The position numbers and the translations under genes were made by a program. DNA of 28,682 bases. Origin: a virus. Positions 12,495 through 20,111 of this stretch are shown here, piece by piece (positions within the stretch are counted from its first letter, which is position 1; each line of letters starts with the position of its first letter). The notes beneath the pieces are model-generated. The model searched no databases. It was given only the letters and a program-made list of their open reading frames with translations, and was not told the DNA's origin. The stretch covers positions 1 to 28,682 of the IMG/VR virus record IMGVR_UViG_3300033141_002704. One strand, written 5' to 3'.

Positions 12495-12522
12495 GATATG
12501 TAGAGACAGGTAAATGCAGTAG

Positions 12523-12915
12523 GTGGACGCAAGATGTGAACACAACACGGGGGTGCACACAGTGGCGGATATCAGGGTGAAGGACATAGAGGTATGGGAA
12601 CAGTTGTTTGAAGTGCCGCTCCATCCTTTGTTACTGTCCCTGTTCAAGTGGATAGCGGAAAGATATACCCCTGTAGTGATTACCTGCGGTTACCTGCACA
12701 AGAAGTTCTGGTCAGTTCATGGAACTTACCCTCTGCGTGCCCTTGACATTCGTTCATGGGTTTACCCCTTTCCTCAGACAGTCTGTAATAACATTAATGC
12801 CGCATGGGAGTACGACCACACCAGACCCAACCTCAAGTGTGCTGTATACCACAATGTTGGGCACGGTCTGCATATTCATCTGCAAGTACATGACAACACT
12901 AAGAAGAGAGAGTAA
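12523..12915 (+). CDS. M15/Hedgehog-fold zinc peptidase-like protein (130 aa)
   Basis: VVITCGYLHKKFWSVHGTYP, LRALDIRSW and GLHIHLQV reproduce the order of zinc ligands in M15-type peptidases (H......A.D.R ... H.H): His in VHG, Asp in ALDIR, and the H-x-H pair near the end. M15 enzymes cut peptidoglycan peptides and serve phages as endolysins or virion lysins; position directly before terS also fits a phage lysis or head-assembly gene. It is short and lacks a wall-binding domain or signal. Start uncertain: GTG 12523 is the longest; in-frame GTGs (for example in GVHTVADIRV) would remove about a dozen residues. Confidence 0.5.
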   Translation: MDARCEHNTGVHTVADIRVKDIEVWEQLFEVPLHPLLLSLFKWIAERYTPVVITCGYLHKKFWSVHGTYPLRALDIRSWVYPFPQTVCNNINAAWEYDHTRPNLKCAVYHNVGHGLHIHLQVHDNTKKRE

Positions 12916-12918
12916 ACA

Positions 12919-13533
12919 TTGGCGACTAAGGTTACTGCAACAAAAAAGAAAACCACAAGGAAGGCCGCAAGTAAACCCACAAGGAAACCCATAGCAAAAA
13001 AGTCTACGGCTACTAAAGCCAAAAAGAATACTTCATCCTCCTCGACCTCCCTCACCTCTACTACCCCAAGAGAGCTGCTGAGATTTGCCCGGATTGAGGC
13101 GGCTCTCTCTGCATTCAAAGAAGATAACCCGTTTAAAGAGATAGCACGTACACTTGGGATAGAATGGGATGAGTTCAAGTCTATCATGGCGGCAAACCCC
13201 AAGTTACAGGAACATGTGGAAGATGGACTGTTCGATATGTCATATATCTCTGCTATACAGGGGTTGACTAAGCTCGCTAAGGGGTACAAGAAAGAACAAA
13301 AGGTAATACGGTGGAGAAAGAATGGGGGACCGCAATACCCAAGCAGGCTTACTCTTACTGATGTAGCACCTGACATTACAGCGTGTGTGTTGTTAATCGC
13401 TATGGTGTCACCTGAAAAACTGTCTGAGGTCAAATCAGTGGATGGACTTGGAGGGGTGGCGCTGAAACAGTTAATCAAAGACATAGACGGATACACAAAG
13501 GATATTACGGCAAATGCCAAGGTCATCGAATAG
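12919..13533 (+). CDS. terS: Terminase small subunit-like protein (204 aa)
   Basis: Residues 1-55 are a Lys/Ala/Thr/Ser-rich basic tail (MATKVTATKKKTTRK and similar). Then an HTH-like domain (NPFKEIARTLGIEWDEFKSI), a helical oligomerisation part (LFDMSYISAIQGLTKLAKGY) and LTDVAPDITACVLLIAMVSP, which resembles the end of many TerS (PD..A...~L..r.pe). TerS recognises the packaging site and regulates TerL. Start is TTG at 12919 with AGAGAGAG upstream. It overlaps terL by 20 nt. The assignment rests on domain order plus position directly before terL; the long frame on the opposite strand (12876-13526) is a shadow. Confidence 0.65.
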   Translation: MATKVTATKKKTTRKAASKPTRKPIAKKSTATKAKKNTSSSSTSLTSTTPRELLRFARIEAALSAFKEDNPFKEIARTLGIEWDEFKSIMAANPKLQEHVEDGLFDMSYISAIQGLTKLAKGYKKEQKVIRWRKNGGPQYPSRLTLTDVAPDITACVLLIAMVSPEKLSEVKSVDGLGGVALKQLIKDIDGYTKDITANAKVIE

Positions 13534-15088
13534 GAAGGTTAAAAAGAAGAAGCAGGGGTCAATTCTTCCCGCTGAATGTGAGTCAACCCTTGCAAATCAG
13601 TGGTGGAGGCTTAACCATCTTTACCACATCAACAAAGAGGGAGTGAAAACCCCTTTCAGGTTGAACAAAGAGCAGAAGTATGTGTATCGCAACATATGGA
13701 ATAAAATGTGTGTGCTGAAGTGCAGGCAGGTAGGGATAACCACGTTTTTCTGTATCCTTGAACTTGATATAGCTCTGTTCAACTCTAACATGCGTATAGC
13801 GATAATAGCAAACAAGGAAGATGACGCAAAGGAGATATTCAAGGACAAAGTGTGGTTTGCGTATGAGAACTTGTCCCCACAACTCAAGGAAGCAATGCCG
13901 TTTACTGACAAGTCTAAGTTTCATATTACGTTTGCTAACGGGTCAAGCATTCGTGTTGCAACCTCCATTCTTGGCGCAACGCTCAACATACTCCATCTGA
14001 CAGAGTTTGGTGTGCTTTGTACCAAGTTTCCTGACAAGGCAAGAGAAGTAGTAAAGAATAGTGTAAATGCGGTTCACCCTGAGCGTGGGGGCTATCTCTT
14101 TGTAGAGTCAACAGCAGAGGGTAAGGAAGGATATTTCGGGGATTATTGTACTCAGGCACAGAAACTTCAGGACAGTGGGGCGGAACTTACCCCTATGGAT
14201 TTTCAATTCCTGTTCTTCCCGTGGTACGGACATGACGAGTATGTGCTGGATTCTCCTGACACAGAGATTCCTGAGTATCTTGACAAGTACTTTGAGGAGA
14301 AAGAAGCACAGCTTGACGTTGCGTTGTCTAAACCACAGCGTGTATGGTATGCCAAGACAATAGGGGACCTTGGGGAAGAGGATATGAGAAAACAGTTTCC
14401 TACTACCCCTGAAGAGGCATTCATGGCGGCTATTCACGGGACTTACTACACACAGCTTATCACTCAGGCACGTAAGGAGGGGAGAATTACAGAGATATCC
14501 TATGACAGAGACTACCCTGTGGACACTTGGTGGGATTTAGGTTTATATGACAGTCAGGTAATCTGGTTCGTACAGCTCATAGGGAACACACCACATATCA
14601 TAGATTATTATGAGAACAGCGGGGAAGATACATTGTTCTACCTCCGTGTGTTACAACAGAAACCATACATATATGGTACACACTATGCACCGCATGACAT
14701 AGAAAAAAGGGATTCGTTCACCGCAACTCCTCTCATAGAGCTTGCGGCTAAGATAGGACTGAAATTCCACACAGTACCACGAAGCAATCTTGCATCAGGG
14801 ATAGAACTAGTCAGAAGGCTTATCCCCAGATGCTTGTTTGACAAGACTAAATGTGCGGTGGGGATAGAACACTTAGAGAAATACCGCAAGCAGTGGAATG
14901 CTACATACGGTTGCTATACCAGTTTACCTGCGAAAACAAAAGACTCACACGGAGCTGATGCCTTCCGTACTGGTGCAGTAGCTCTTCATCTCGGTATGGG
15001 AGCGCCTAAGTTCGACACTGATTTAACCCAACAGCAGGCGGATGCTATGTATGAAAGATATGCTCCCCCGAACGCAAGGGTAGCATAG
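13514..15088 (+). CDS. terL: Terminase large subunit (524 aa)
   Basis: ATPase motifs: Walker A-like LKCRQVGITT (about residue 73, the K/R-Q-x-G-x-T/S variant of terminases), Walker B-like LNILHLTEFG with Thr-Glu instead of Asp-Glu, and coupling motif FVESTA. Nuclease part: WWDLGLYDSQVIWF (first acidic residue of the RNase H-like fold) and KDSHGADAFRTGAVAL (closing motif). It packages DNA into the prohead by ATP hydrolysis and cuts concatemers. Length is normal (about 450-600 aa). Start ATG overlaps terS. The portal follows 30 nt downstream. Confidence 0.93.
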   Translation: MPRSSNRKVKKKKQGSILPAECESTLANQWWRLNHLYHINKEGVKTPFRLNKEQKYVYRNIWNKMCVLKCRQVGITTFFCILELDIALFNSNMRIAIIANKEDDAKEIFKDKVWFAYENLSPQLKEAMPFTDKSKFHITFANGSSIRVATSILGATLNILHLTEFGVLCTKFPDKAREVVKNSVNAVHPERGGYLFVESTAEGKEGYFGDYCTQAQKLQDSGAELTPMDFQFLFFPWYGHDEYVLDSPDTEIPEYLDKYFEEKEAQLDVALSKPQRVWYAKTIGDLGEEDMRKQFPTTPEEAFMAAIHGTYYTQLITQARKEGRITEISYDRDYPVDTWWDLGLYDSQVIWFVQLIGNTPHIIDYYENSGEDTLFYLRVLQQKPYIYGTHYAPHDIEKRDSFTATPLIELAAKIGLKFHTVPRSNLASGIELVRRLIPRCLFDKTKCAVGIEHLEKYRKQWNATYGCYTSLPAKTKDSHGADAFRTGAVALHLGMGAPKFDTDLTQQQADAMYERYAPPNARVA

Positions 15089-15118
15089 GGAGAAAGGGGA
15101 GCATAGGGAGAATAATCT

Positions 15119-17164
15119 ATGGACGCAATGGTTACAGAATTTCACGAAGCATACAGCAACGCCTACTCTTCATGGGGAACAGCTCTTCTTGAGATGAAGA
15201 AAGACCTTGATTTCACTCTTGGCGGCAAAGGACAGTGGAGCAGTGCAGACCTTGCGTACCTCGAATCGGAACGCCGTAACGCTCTGTCCTTTAACAAGAT
15301 GGGAAGAGTGTTGCGCCTGGTAGGTGGATATCAGCGTAAGAACCGCTTGTCTATGACATGTCAGCCGATAGAGGGAAGCGATGAACCGACAGCAGATATA
15401 TTCAGTGCAATCCTGATGTTTCTCATGCAGTATGCAGACGGGTATAACGTACTGTCTGATGCATTTGAGAGAGGAGCACTTATCACAGGGATAAACCTTG
15501 TTCATCTGTACCTTGATTACTCCAGGGACATGATAAACGGGGATATACGTCTTGGCCGCATACCATACAATCTCTGTATGATAGACCCTTGTTTCAGCAA
15601 GCGTGACCTTTCTGACTGTTCTTACATAATGATAAGAAGATGTGTAACACGTGAGACTGCGAAAATGCTGTTACCCAAGCATAGTAAGTTCATAGACAAT
15701 GTTAAGCCACAAGGATTGGATTCCAGATTCCCCAATGCAAAATACTACAGGGATAGAAAAGGAGAATACAGACTACGTTACGATGAATACTGGAAACAGG
15801 GATACGACAAAGTAGAAGTATTGGTAGACATGCGGACAGGACAGACGAAGGAGTACACAGGGGATAAATCACGGCTCAAAGACATCATACAACAACTTGA
15901 GTACGAAGGACATCAAATCAAGGTGATTAAGCGGTACAAGCCTAATGTTACACAACATATCATTGTAGAGGACAATCACATCGAGGGAAACAAAAACCCG
16001 TTCGGACTGAGTGAATACCCCTTTGTCCCTGTCATGGGGTTTTTCCATCCTGAAGCAGAAGAGATGCAGTACCGCATACAAGGACTTGCCCGTTGTATGC
16101 GTGACCCTCAGACAGAAATAAACAAGCGTAGATGCAAGATGCTTGACATTATAGACAGTGCGATAAATACAGGGTGGATAGCACGGACAGGGCAGGTAAC
16201 CAATCCGAAAGACTTATATGGTTCAGGTCAGGGTAGGGTCATATATACAGCATCAGGGACGGCAGTTCCTATCTCAGAACAGCTTAGACGTATCGACCCC
16301 CCGCAAATCCCTGATGGCATATTCCGCCTGAATGAACTGTTCGACCGTGACATAATGGAAATACCAGGAGCAAACTCAGAGCTAATGGGAATGCCTGAGA
16401 GTGAGAACTTACGTGTAGCAGGGGTGCTGGCCAAGATGCGACAGGGACAGGGGCTTACTATCCTTCAGGACATATTTGACAATTACTGTCTTGCAAAACG
16501 TCTTGTCGGAAGAAAAATAATAAGACTGATACAGGAAAACTACTTGCCGGAAAAAGTATTTCGCATTACTGCCAAACAACCCACACAGCAATTCTACACA
16601 AAGGACTTCGGCAAGTACGATGTAACCTTACAGGAAGGCGTGCTATCTGATACACAACGGCAGATGTACTATACACAACTGATAAACCTGAAGGAACAAG
16701 GTATAGTCGATGTCCCTGAATCCGCTATTATCGAAGCAATGCCGCTGGCCGCTAAGGATAAGCTCAAACAGGCTATAGCAGAACAACAGAAACAACGACA
16801 GGCTCAGATGAGTAAGATGGAGCAACAGCAAGACCTTACTACGAAACTGCTCCAAGCCAAAACAGCATCAGATATCGCAGGGGCAGAAGAAAAGCGTGCT
16901 CAGGCAAGGGAGAACCTGGCCAATGCCCAGCTTGACCGGCTCAAGGCACTGAATCAACTGCGTGAAATGGACATGAATCAGGTGATAAACGGCCTGAAAA
17001 TACTTATAGACCTGGCCAATGCTGGACTAATCCCTCAGCAGCTTCCCCCGATGGGACGGAGTAGCAGGGGGTTGGGAATGCCACGTAATCCTGTGGGACA
17101 ACCTACACAAGCGGGACAAGCAAGAGGAATACCGTTACAGATTCCAGCGATGACAGTGAGGTAA
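15119..17164 (+). CDS. Portal protein, P22 type (681 aa)
   Basis: Large size, an N-terminal NALSFNKMGRVLRLVGGYQR segment, LVHLYLDYSRDMINGDIRLG with IPYNLCMIDPCFSKRDLSDC, YPFVPVMGFFHPEAEEMQYR and RDPQTEINKRRCKMLDII are characteristic of the P22-like portal family. The C-terminal 150 residues form a Gln-rich helical barrel-like tail (AIAEQQKQRQAQMSKMEQQQ). The dodecameric portal sits at one head vertex, docks the terminase and later the tail. Lies between terL and the scaffold/capsid genes with one short gene cluster between, a standard order. GGGGAGCATAGGGAGAAT upstream supplies an RBS. Confidence 0.9.
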   Translation: MDAMVTEFHEAYSNAYSSWGTALLEMKKDLDFTLGGKGQWSSADLAYLESERRNALSFNKMGRVLRLVGGYQRKNRLSMTCQPIEGSDEPTADIFSAILMFLMQYADGYNVLSDAFERGALITGINLVHLYLDYSRDMINGDIRLGRIPYNLCMIDPCFSKRDLSDCSYIMIRRCVTRETAKMLLPKHSKFIDNVKPQGLDSRFPNAKYYRDRKGEYRLRYDEYWKQGYDKVEVLVDMRTGQTKEYTGDKSRLKDIIQQLEYEGHQIKVIKRYKPNVTQHIIVEDNHIEGNKNPFGLSEYPFVPVMGFFHPEAEEMQYRIQGLARCMRDPQTEINKRRCKMLDIIDSAINTGWIARTGQVTNPKDLYGSGQGRVIYTASGTAVPISEQLRRIDPPQIPDGIFRLNELFDRDIMEIPGANSELMGMPESENLRVAGVLAKMRQGQGLTILQDIFDNYCLAKRLVGRKIIRLIQENYLPEKVFRITAKQPTQQFYTKDFGKYDVTLQEGVLSDTQRQMYYTQLINLKEQGIVDVPESAIIEAMPLAAKDKLKQAIAEQQKQRQAQMSKMEQQQDLTTKLLQAKTASDIAGAEEKRAQARENLANAQLDRLKALNQLREMDMNQVINGLKILIDLANAGLIPQQLPPMGRSSRGLGMPRNPVGQPTQAGQARGIPLQIPAMTVR

Positions 17165-17175
17165 GGGAGAGTAAG

Positions 17176-17244
17176 ATGAATAGAATAAACACAATGGACA
17201 ACACTGCTTTACACAACACAGAAAGGACTAAGCACTCACAATGA
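17176..17244 (+). CDS. Possible 22-aa leader peptide coupled to the next gene
   Basis: ATG with GGGAGAGTAAG upstream encodes MNRINTMDNTALHNTERTKH plus SQ, then TGA that overlaps the ATG of the following gene as ATGA. Most of it is encoded by an ACAACAC-rich stretch. It may be a real small protein or a translated leader that delivers ribosomes to gene 17241-17642. Confidence 0.35.
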   Translation: MNRINTMDNTALHNTERTKHSQ

Positions 17245-17642
17245 CTGAAATCATCACAGACCCAGTACATCACAACACAATACAAGACGCAGCAGTGGAG
17301 ATGGCAAAAGAACATCTTGACACTCTTGCACATATCATATCCACGTATAAAGGACTTCCTGTGTATTACGTTCTGTTCCATATCCCGCTGAATCCTGCTG
17401 AGCATTCCAATATCCTACACGAACGGGTAGTTATCATTGCACGACCACCACGACCATTACAACAGGGTACAGTGCTGTACAAAGTAGACCGTAACAGAGG
17501 TACATACCACAAAATAGGACAGTGGTTGCCGGAACAGCTTGCACCAGATGAACTTATAGACAGCAGAGACAACAACATTCAAGACTTGTATGATTCTGTG
17601 AAATACTCAGGGATACCACTAAGTATATTTCAGGAACACTGA
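17241..17642 (+). CDS. Hypothetical protein downstream of the portal (133 aa)
   Basis: MTEIITDPVHHNTIQDAAVE leads into a helix, then beta-like segments (YKGLPVYYVLFHIPLNPAEH, ERVVIIARPPRPLQQGTVLY, KVDRNRGTYHKIGQWLPEQL). No signal or membrane segment and no named family. It lies between portal and scaffold, where phages of this type carry small uncharacterised virion or assembly proteins. Its ATG overlaps a 22-aa leader frame, and no independent RBS is obvious. Confidence 0.55.
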   Translation: MTEIITDPVHHNTIQDAAVEMAKEHLDTLAHIISTYKGLPVYYVLFHIPLNPAEHSNILHERVVIIARPPRPLQQGTVLYKVDRNRGTYHKIGQWLPEQLAPDELIDSRDNNIQDLYDSVKYSGIPLSIFQEH

Positions 17643-17678
17643 GAGAGATAGGAAAGAACACACTAGGAGGACTCAACA

Positions 17679-17846
17679 ATGCCTGCATCGTTTAACAGGT
17701 GAATAGAAGCAGGGGGGCGAGTTCGTACCATAGCAGGACCAAACAAACGGTTCGGTATAAAGAAAGGACAGTACAGAAAGGTATGTATTTTAGGGAAAAA
17801 GTTGTTTCAGGGTGAGATTCATACGAAGAAGAAGGACAGTACATAA
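17679..17846 (+). pseudogene. Small basic phage protein interrupted by an in-frame TGA (55 codons)
   Basis: ATG 17679 has a perfect AGGAGG 8 nt upstream. It encodes MPASFNR, a TGA at 17700-17702, then in the same frame IEAGGRVRTIAGPNKRFGIK, KGQYRKVCILGKKLFQGEIH and TKKKDST before TAA. This closely follows a small phage protein type (MP.SF..C...GGRVRT......Y...C...g....GE), and by my memory the TGA falls where a cysteine is usual. TGA ends many other genes here, so the code is standard. Options: nonsense mutation (one base from TGT or TGC), sequencing error, or recoding; no convincing SECIS hairpin follows. Confidence 0.6.
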
Positions 17847-17900
17847 CAGTACATGACTCAACAGTACATAACAGTACATGACTCAACAGTATATGATTCA
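17836..17900 (+). repeat. 25-bp direct repeats, two full and one partial
   Basis: ACAGTACATAACAGTACATG plus ACTCA occurs at 17836-17860 and 17861-17885, followed by a degenerate partial copy to 17900. Each unit itself holds two ACAGTACAT words. The first copy spans the stop of the TGA-interrupted gene. No spacers between copies, so this is not a CRISPR. Confidence 0.85.
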
Positions 17901-18060
17901 ATACCCCAATGACTCTATGGACACGTATACGACTAAAACTTTTACTTTGGATATTAAAAATCACAGGACAAGGAGGTGGCAATGGAAAGAATACCGCACA
18001 ACAGAAACCCTTAACGGAACATACAACATGCAATACATTTCAACACGAAGGAGGCAATAA
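17878..18060 (+). CDS. Doubtful 60-aa ORF before the secreted protein gene
   Basis: The frame MTQQYMIQYPNDSMDTYTTK to a basic end (YISTRRRQ) starts inside the 25-bp repeats and has no ribosome binding site. A competing short frame at 17982 (MERIPHNRNP, 10 aa) has a perfect AAGGAGG. Either the region is an untranslated leader of gene 18069 or it encodes short peptides; I cannot decide. Confidence 0.2.
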   Translation: MTQQYMIQYPNDSMDTYTTKTFTLDIKNHRTRRWQWKEYRTTETLNGTYNMQYISTRRRQ

Positions 18061-18068
18061 AGAAAATC

Positions 18069-19094
18069 ATGAAACAACATAAAAGATTTGTAGCAATCAG
18101 TGCTCTGCTCATCATGACGTTTGTCCTATGCAGTATTGCTTTTGCTACACAGGAACAGACGGACAGGTGGTGGTTCAGGAACAAGGTGAACTTTTGGGCT
18201 ACGGTAGACTTCAAGAAAGCCCTGACGTTGAACACAGCTACTCCGATAGTGTTCGAGGGAGCTACGAAAGACGCTTACGAAACCACTTTGTCCATAGTTG
18301 ACCCTACAGCAGACAACACTATATACGTACCAAATACATCAGGATATCTCAGGGTGTGGGATAATGCAGGTACGGATGACGTAAACCTGATATTTGAAGG
18401 GGCTACGGCGAATACTTATGAGACCACGCTTACATTTACTGACCCTACGGCAGACAGGACTGTCACAGTGCCAAATGCTTCAGGGGTTGTACTTCTTGAT
18501 GCTGATATCGCCAACCAGGAACTATTGGGTACAGCACCGTTTGTCCTTCAGGGCACAACTGATGATACATTCTCTACTACTCTCTCAGTGGGAGACCCTC
18601 AGTCAAGCAAAACCGTAGCACTCCCCCACGACTTCAACGGTACTCTTGTAATGGTAATAGAACATGATGAAGCCCAGTACAGCGTTACTAACGCAACCCT
18701 TGACTGCACTTCCATATCCGTACCGACAAATGAAGTGTTCCACTCAAACATGGCGTTGCATTTCAAGTTCGCAGGAACAGTGTCAGGGACATCAAATCAG
18801 TGTAAGGTAATGATGTATGTAGGGGACACCAACGTTTCAACTCTCGACATTACGAACAGCTTTGAAGGGGACTTCGTAGGTGAGTATATCGTAGCAAACG
18901 GCACAAATTCCGCAACACAGGACATATATGGTTTTGTACGTGGAGCAGGCTGGAATGCCGACATGCCTGGTGATGCAGACCATGCAACTGATACTACTGA
19001 TTTCGCCTCTGCTCAGACAGTGAAATTACGAATAGTATCAGCAAATGCTTTGGATACGATTACGATAGAGCATTGTATAGTAGAGTTGGAGTAG
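18069..19094 (+). CDS. Exported three-repeat beta protein, possibly virion-associated (341 aa)
   Basis: A clear Sec signal peptide: basic MKQHKR, hydrophobic VAISALLIMTFVLCSIAFA, cleavage likely after AFA (residue 26). Then three related repeats of about 40 residues, each like IVFEGATKDAYETTLSIVDP followed by TADNTIYVPNTSG (second TVTVPNASG, third diverged, TVALPHDF). This ETTL...DPTAD.T...P repeat is familiar from phage structural and fibre proteins. The C-terminal 150 residues are a separate beta domain rich in Thr, Ser and Asn. AAGGAGG lies 14 nt before the ATG. A signal peptide is unexpected on a gene between portal and scaffold. Confidence 0.7.
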   Translation: MKQHKRFVAISALLIMTFVLCSIAFATQEQTDRWWFRNKVNFWATVDFKKALTLNTATPIVFEGATKDAYETTLSIVDPTADNTIYVPNTSGYLRVWDNAGTDDVNLIFEGATANTYETTLTFTDPTADRTVTVPNASGVVLLDADIANQELLGTAPFVLQGTTDDTFSTTLSVGDPQSSKTVALPHDFNGTLVMVIEHDEAQYSVTNATLDCTSISVPTNEVFHSNMALHFKFAGTVSGTSNQCKVMMYVGDTNVSTLDITNSFEGDFVGEYIVANGTNSATQDIYGFVRGAGWNADMPGDADHATDTTDFASAQTVKLRIVSANALDTITIEHCIVELE

Positions 19095-19306
19095 AGAAGG
19101 AATGAGTAGGTACGTAATGACAATGACAACATACAATTACAATGACAACAACAATAGTACACAACACAACAATAATTACAACCACAACACACAACATTAA
19201 CCACAACAACATTAACCACAACAACATAGCACTACCAGGGAGGCAGCCGCTCCTTCAGCACAGACTGTAACAGTCTGTCGGGCTTACAACATACGGAGAA
19301 TACATA
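19095..19306 (+). promoter_or_regulatory. AC-rich leader of the scaffold/capsid genes with a hairpin
   Basis: The region 19122-19228 is almost free of G and T in words (CAACAACAAT, CACAACACACAAC, a repeated ATTAACCACAACAACAT). A 32-codon Asn/Thr/His frame at 19102-19200 is a by-product of this composition. A perfect hairpin ACAGACT-gtaac-AGTCTGT at 19260-19278 follows, without a T run, so it is not an intrinsic terminator. The scaffold ATG at 19307 has GGAGAATACATA upstream. Possible roles are an unstructured leader, an mRNA-stabilising hairpin or a Rho-binding tract. Confidence 0.4.
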
Positions 19307-20098
19307 ATGCCAGACAACGACATAGATACTCCAACGGGCGGAAGCGATACAGGTCTTGCCGCCGGAGACCTCGATACATCATTATCGGGCAACAATGTTG
19401 ACAGTACAACTAACTCTGACGACACAACCCTCTCTCCTGCTCAATCTGACCAGGTTGATATGGCTGCTTTTCAGGCAGTACAGGAAGAGCTGAAACGCAT
19501 TAAAGATGACTATGATGCACAAAAAGAGCTGATGATGTTGCAACGTAATCAGATAGATACGTTACAAAGACAGACCGGCACTCCGCAACAGCAGCAGAGC
19601 CAGACTCCACCTGACCCGTTTGACGGTATGGAAGGAGATGCATTGCTTGATGTAGACACTGTGCGGGGTATCCTGAACAACTACAGGGAATCATTTGAGC
19701 AGACAATAGAAAGCCGTCTGTCTCAGATGAATGCTGCTCTGTCTCACTTGTCGGTTGCACAACAAAACCCTGACTATAGGGAAGTGATTGAAAAAGACCT
19801 TGCCAGGATAGTCAAGGAAAATCCGCAGTTGGGGCGTGACCTCGAATCTATAGGTGACCCTGGAGTAAGATTAAGGCTTGCTCTTGAAGTCGCACGGAGC
19901 AGAGGAACACAACAGAATAGGCCACCTTCTTCAACTCCTCCTTCGGATACAGCTAAACGTATTGTAAACAATGCATCAAAGTCTGGTGTTTCAACAGCAG
20001 CAGGAGGCGGTGGGGCACTCGGCAGAGTAGACTACTTCAAAGACTTGTCCGACGATGAATTTGAAGCGTATATTCAAAAAGTAAAAAATCGTGGATAA
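19307..20098 (+). CDS. Scaffold-like head assembly protein (263 aa)
   Basis: Asp/Ser/Thr/Gly-rich disordered N-terminus, then a coiled coil (VQEELKRIKDDYDAQKELMM and LQRNQIDTLQRQ), a Gln/Pro linker, an acidic/helical middle (NNYRESFEQTIESRLSQMNA) and a C-terminal motif YFKDLSDDEFEAYIQKVKN after a Gly-rich hinge. Acidic, coiled-coil, low-complexity proteins between portal and major capsid are typically scaffolds that are lost on maturation; the short helical end would bind the capsid protein. It ends 13 nt before the capsid ATG, with AAGGAGA in the gap. Confidence 0.75.
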   Translation: MPDNDIDTPTGGSDTGLAAGDLDTSLSGNNVDSTTNSDDTTLSPAQSDQVDMAAFQAVQEELKRIKDDYDAQKELMMLQRNQIDTLQRQTGTPQQQQSQTPPDPFDGMEGDALLDVDTVRGILNNYRESFEQTIESRLSQMNAALSHLSVAQQNPDYREVIEKDLARIVKENPQLGRDLESIGDPGVRLRLALEVARSRGTQQNRPPSSTPPSDTAKRIVNNASKSGVSTAAGGGGALGRVDYFKDLSDDEFEAYIQKVKNRG

Positions 20099-20111
20099 GG
20101 AGACATAAGCG

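Larger units (their letters stand above)
11810..12522. other. Non-coding control region: G-quadruplex motifs, A/T palindromes, tandem repeats
   Basis: No gene is supported over about 710 bp. In order: an ACAACAC tract (11849-11869); a telomere-like G-run array (12063-12084) ending in a GGGGG/CCCCC hairpin; an alternating TATATATATA stretch (about 12123-12133); C-rich runs to 12220 that give a G-quadruplex motif on the minus strand; a near-palindrome ACAAAA-AA-TTTTGT (12235-12248); a TG-rich array with exact repeats (12250-12360); a perfect TAAAAAATTTTTTA palindrome (12367-12380); and an inverted repeat (12463-12480). The mix suggests a replication origin, packaging start or both, just upstream of the terminase genes. 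Confidence 0.6.

Noticed and set aside
12876-13526. 216-aa frame antisense to terS
   Set aside because: Shadow of terS; it lacks its own RBS and faces the wrong way in a rightward late operon.
17836-17900. CRISPR array
   Set aside because: Units are directly adjacent without spacers and only two complete copies exist.
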